Source of the DNA: Liquidambar formosana
Taxonomy: Eukaryota > Streptophyta > Magnoliopsida > Saxifragales > Altingiaceae
Direction: 5' to 3'
Length of the DNA: 64,000 nt
NCBI GenBank assembly: GCA_039720395.1
Contig: CM077820.1
Span: 49,957,425 to 50,021,424, forward strand
The translations under genes were made by a program, and so were the position numbers. Positions 62,559 through 64,000 of the stretch are shown here, piece after piece. The stretch's first letter is position 1. Each line of letters begins with the position of its first letter. The notes below the pieces were generated by a model. It saw only the letters and a list, made by a program, of their open reading frames with translations, did no database searches and was not told where the DNA came from.

Positions 62559-63191
62559 TAGGAGTGTTAGTAGTTTAGGTTAAAACTGAGCTAAACCGCC
62601 GGTTTGATTTGGTTTTTTTGTCATTAGAATTGGTTTTGGTTCTATTTTAAAAAACCGAATTAAATTGGTTTGATTTTGGTTTTCATGTCTAAAAAACCAA
62701 ACAAAAAAAAAAAAAACCAAACCAAACTGAAAAACCGATAAAACTGAAAAATAAATAATATAGAATTTTATATATTATATATCAAACTTTAGTTTATAAA
62801 TTTTTTATTCTAATAAGGGTAAAATAGGTAATAGATTCAAAATAATAGTACTGAACTTATTGGAGTACAAAATCTACTGAATAGTGAATACTGATTATGT
62901 GACTAGTGATATTAGTATGTATTAGATTGGAGATTTAAACTTGGATTGGCATATGTCAATATGTTTCTATTTTGATACAATGTTTAATGTTTTTTTTAAT
63001 TATTAATGTAATGCTTTTATTAAAAATGTTTTTATTTGGAGTTTGGCATGTCATTTTTTTTCATTTTCAATTATTTGTTGCTACTTAATTCGTTAAAACC
63101 GAATCAAAATTTTTCAGTTTGGTTTTTTTATAGTATGGTTTAGTTTTGGTTTTGGTTTGATAAGAATAAAACCGAATCACTAACACTCCTA
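62559..63191. mobile_element. Non-autonomous hAT-type element (633 bp)
   Basis: Terminal inverted repeats TAGGAGTGTTAGT at both ends, with 8-bp flanks GATGGTAT (62551-62558) and GATAGTAT (63192-63199) that differ at one base; eight bases is the hAT duplication size. Subterminal regions are full of GGTTTGGTTTT/AAAACCGAA motifs in inverted orientation, typical of this group in plants. No transposase frame. Confidence 0.75.
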
Positions 63192-64000
63192 GATAGTATG
63201 ACTTTTTTCCCTTCTTGTCTTACTCATTAAAAAAATAATAATAATAAAAATAAAAATAAAAAAGAGGAGGAATTTACAATGAAAGTTATTTAAAATTTTC
63301 AAATATTTGGAAAAAATTCTCAAAATGTTATTAAAGATTGAAAAGCCATTTTTTATTTTTATTTATTTTTTATTACTATAATTGGAGACTTTATGCGCTC
63401 CATAAAACCTTAAAACGACTAAAAGCCAGAAGATAAAATAATAAAATATCCTGCCCTACATCAAAAAGGCATCTTATCCGTTGTTTCTCATGATAGGCTT
63501 GCCTGAAAAATTATCAGGCTAGACCTATTATATCCTACCTCTAGCTACTTTTGGTCGGGGACTTTTGCATTTCATTTTTGACACAAATTGATATGTCAAA
63601 TGGTGAATAGAGCTTAACCATATCATTTTTTTTTTTTCAAAGATTTTTAAGCAATAAAGAGCATCCCAGAATCCCAACCCAAGACTCTTGGATCTTATAA
63701 ATCCCATAAGTTAAAAATAAAGAGCAAAATGAAATACAAAAATTAAATTCTCTCGCCATGATCTATGTATATATATTACTTTATTCTTGCCATCATTACT
63801 CAGGCATAATGCAACACCCGTGATATGGACCCAGAAAAAAAAAAAAATATAAAAATTGCATCACTTGTGATAGTGACACATTCTACCATGTCGACATGGT
63901 GGGTGAGATTCACACACATATAAATAGAGTCCATATAAATCCCACCCCTGTATCTAGGTAATAGAACTAGCATTTTTGCATCCACGGCATAAGCATGGCA
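63192..64000. other. Right edge of window, no gene recognised
   Basis: AT-rich sequence with A runs; a minus-strand frame at 63800-63985 lacks recognisable features. Confidence 0.4.

Overview
This is plant nuclear DNA, almost certainly from a eudicot and probably a woody one. The sequence is AT-rich, its genes carry GT-AG introns, and the intergenic space is full of small non-autonomous transposons and microsatellites. There is no bacterial, organellar or viral gene content. The species cannot be named from the sequence alone. Exon boundaries were placed by eye from splice signals, reading frame and remembered protein families; no alignment was run.

Genes, left to right. (1) 1913-2088, minus: first coding exon of an SC35-like SR splicing factor (SCL28 type); the rest lies left of the window, behind an intron that holds a 61-bp-period repeat array. 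(2) 4429-9138, minus: seven-exon plastid-type protein with an FtsH-like (M41) HEAGH zinc site but no AAA domain. (3) 10744-11655, minus: histone H2A.X ending in SQEF. (4) 31053-32784, plus: gibberellin receptor GID1. (5) 38145-40070, minus: intronless 641-residue coiled coil with a C-terminal membrane anchor. (6) 44498-54234, plus: twelve-exon, two-domain secreted nucleoside hydrolase (NSH3 type) with one GC-AG intron. (7) 57747-59771, minus: six-exon histidine phosphotransfer protein (AHP) of cytokinin signalling. From memory, GID1 beside this coiled-coil gene, with the M41-like gene nearby, resembles the AT5G27290-AT5G27320-AT5G27330 neighbourhood of Arabidopsis, and SCL28 and NSH3 are also near each other there. 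This looks like conserved gene order, not a functional cluster.

The space between genes is mostly mobile DNA. The largest item (17517-23230) is a 5.7-kb Mutator-like element with a perfect 9-bp target duplication. It is a diverged palindrome over most of its length, with a loop of about 0.56 kb, and a 5'-truncated LINE has inserted in its left arm. Also present: two copies of one non-autonomous Helitron (2332-3177, 43337-43714), three members of a long-armed foldback family (15979-16354, 16431-16831, 42001-42399), a hAT-type element (62559-63191), two tRNA-derived SINEs with target duplications (47574-47714, 56489-56690), a 65-bp LINE tail (41440-41504) and several small inverted-repeat elements. 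I found no gene cluster that forms a new enzymatic or defence system. The most unusual structures are the palindromic Mutator-like element and the periodic intron array of the splicing-factor gene.
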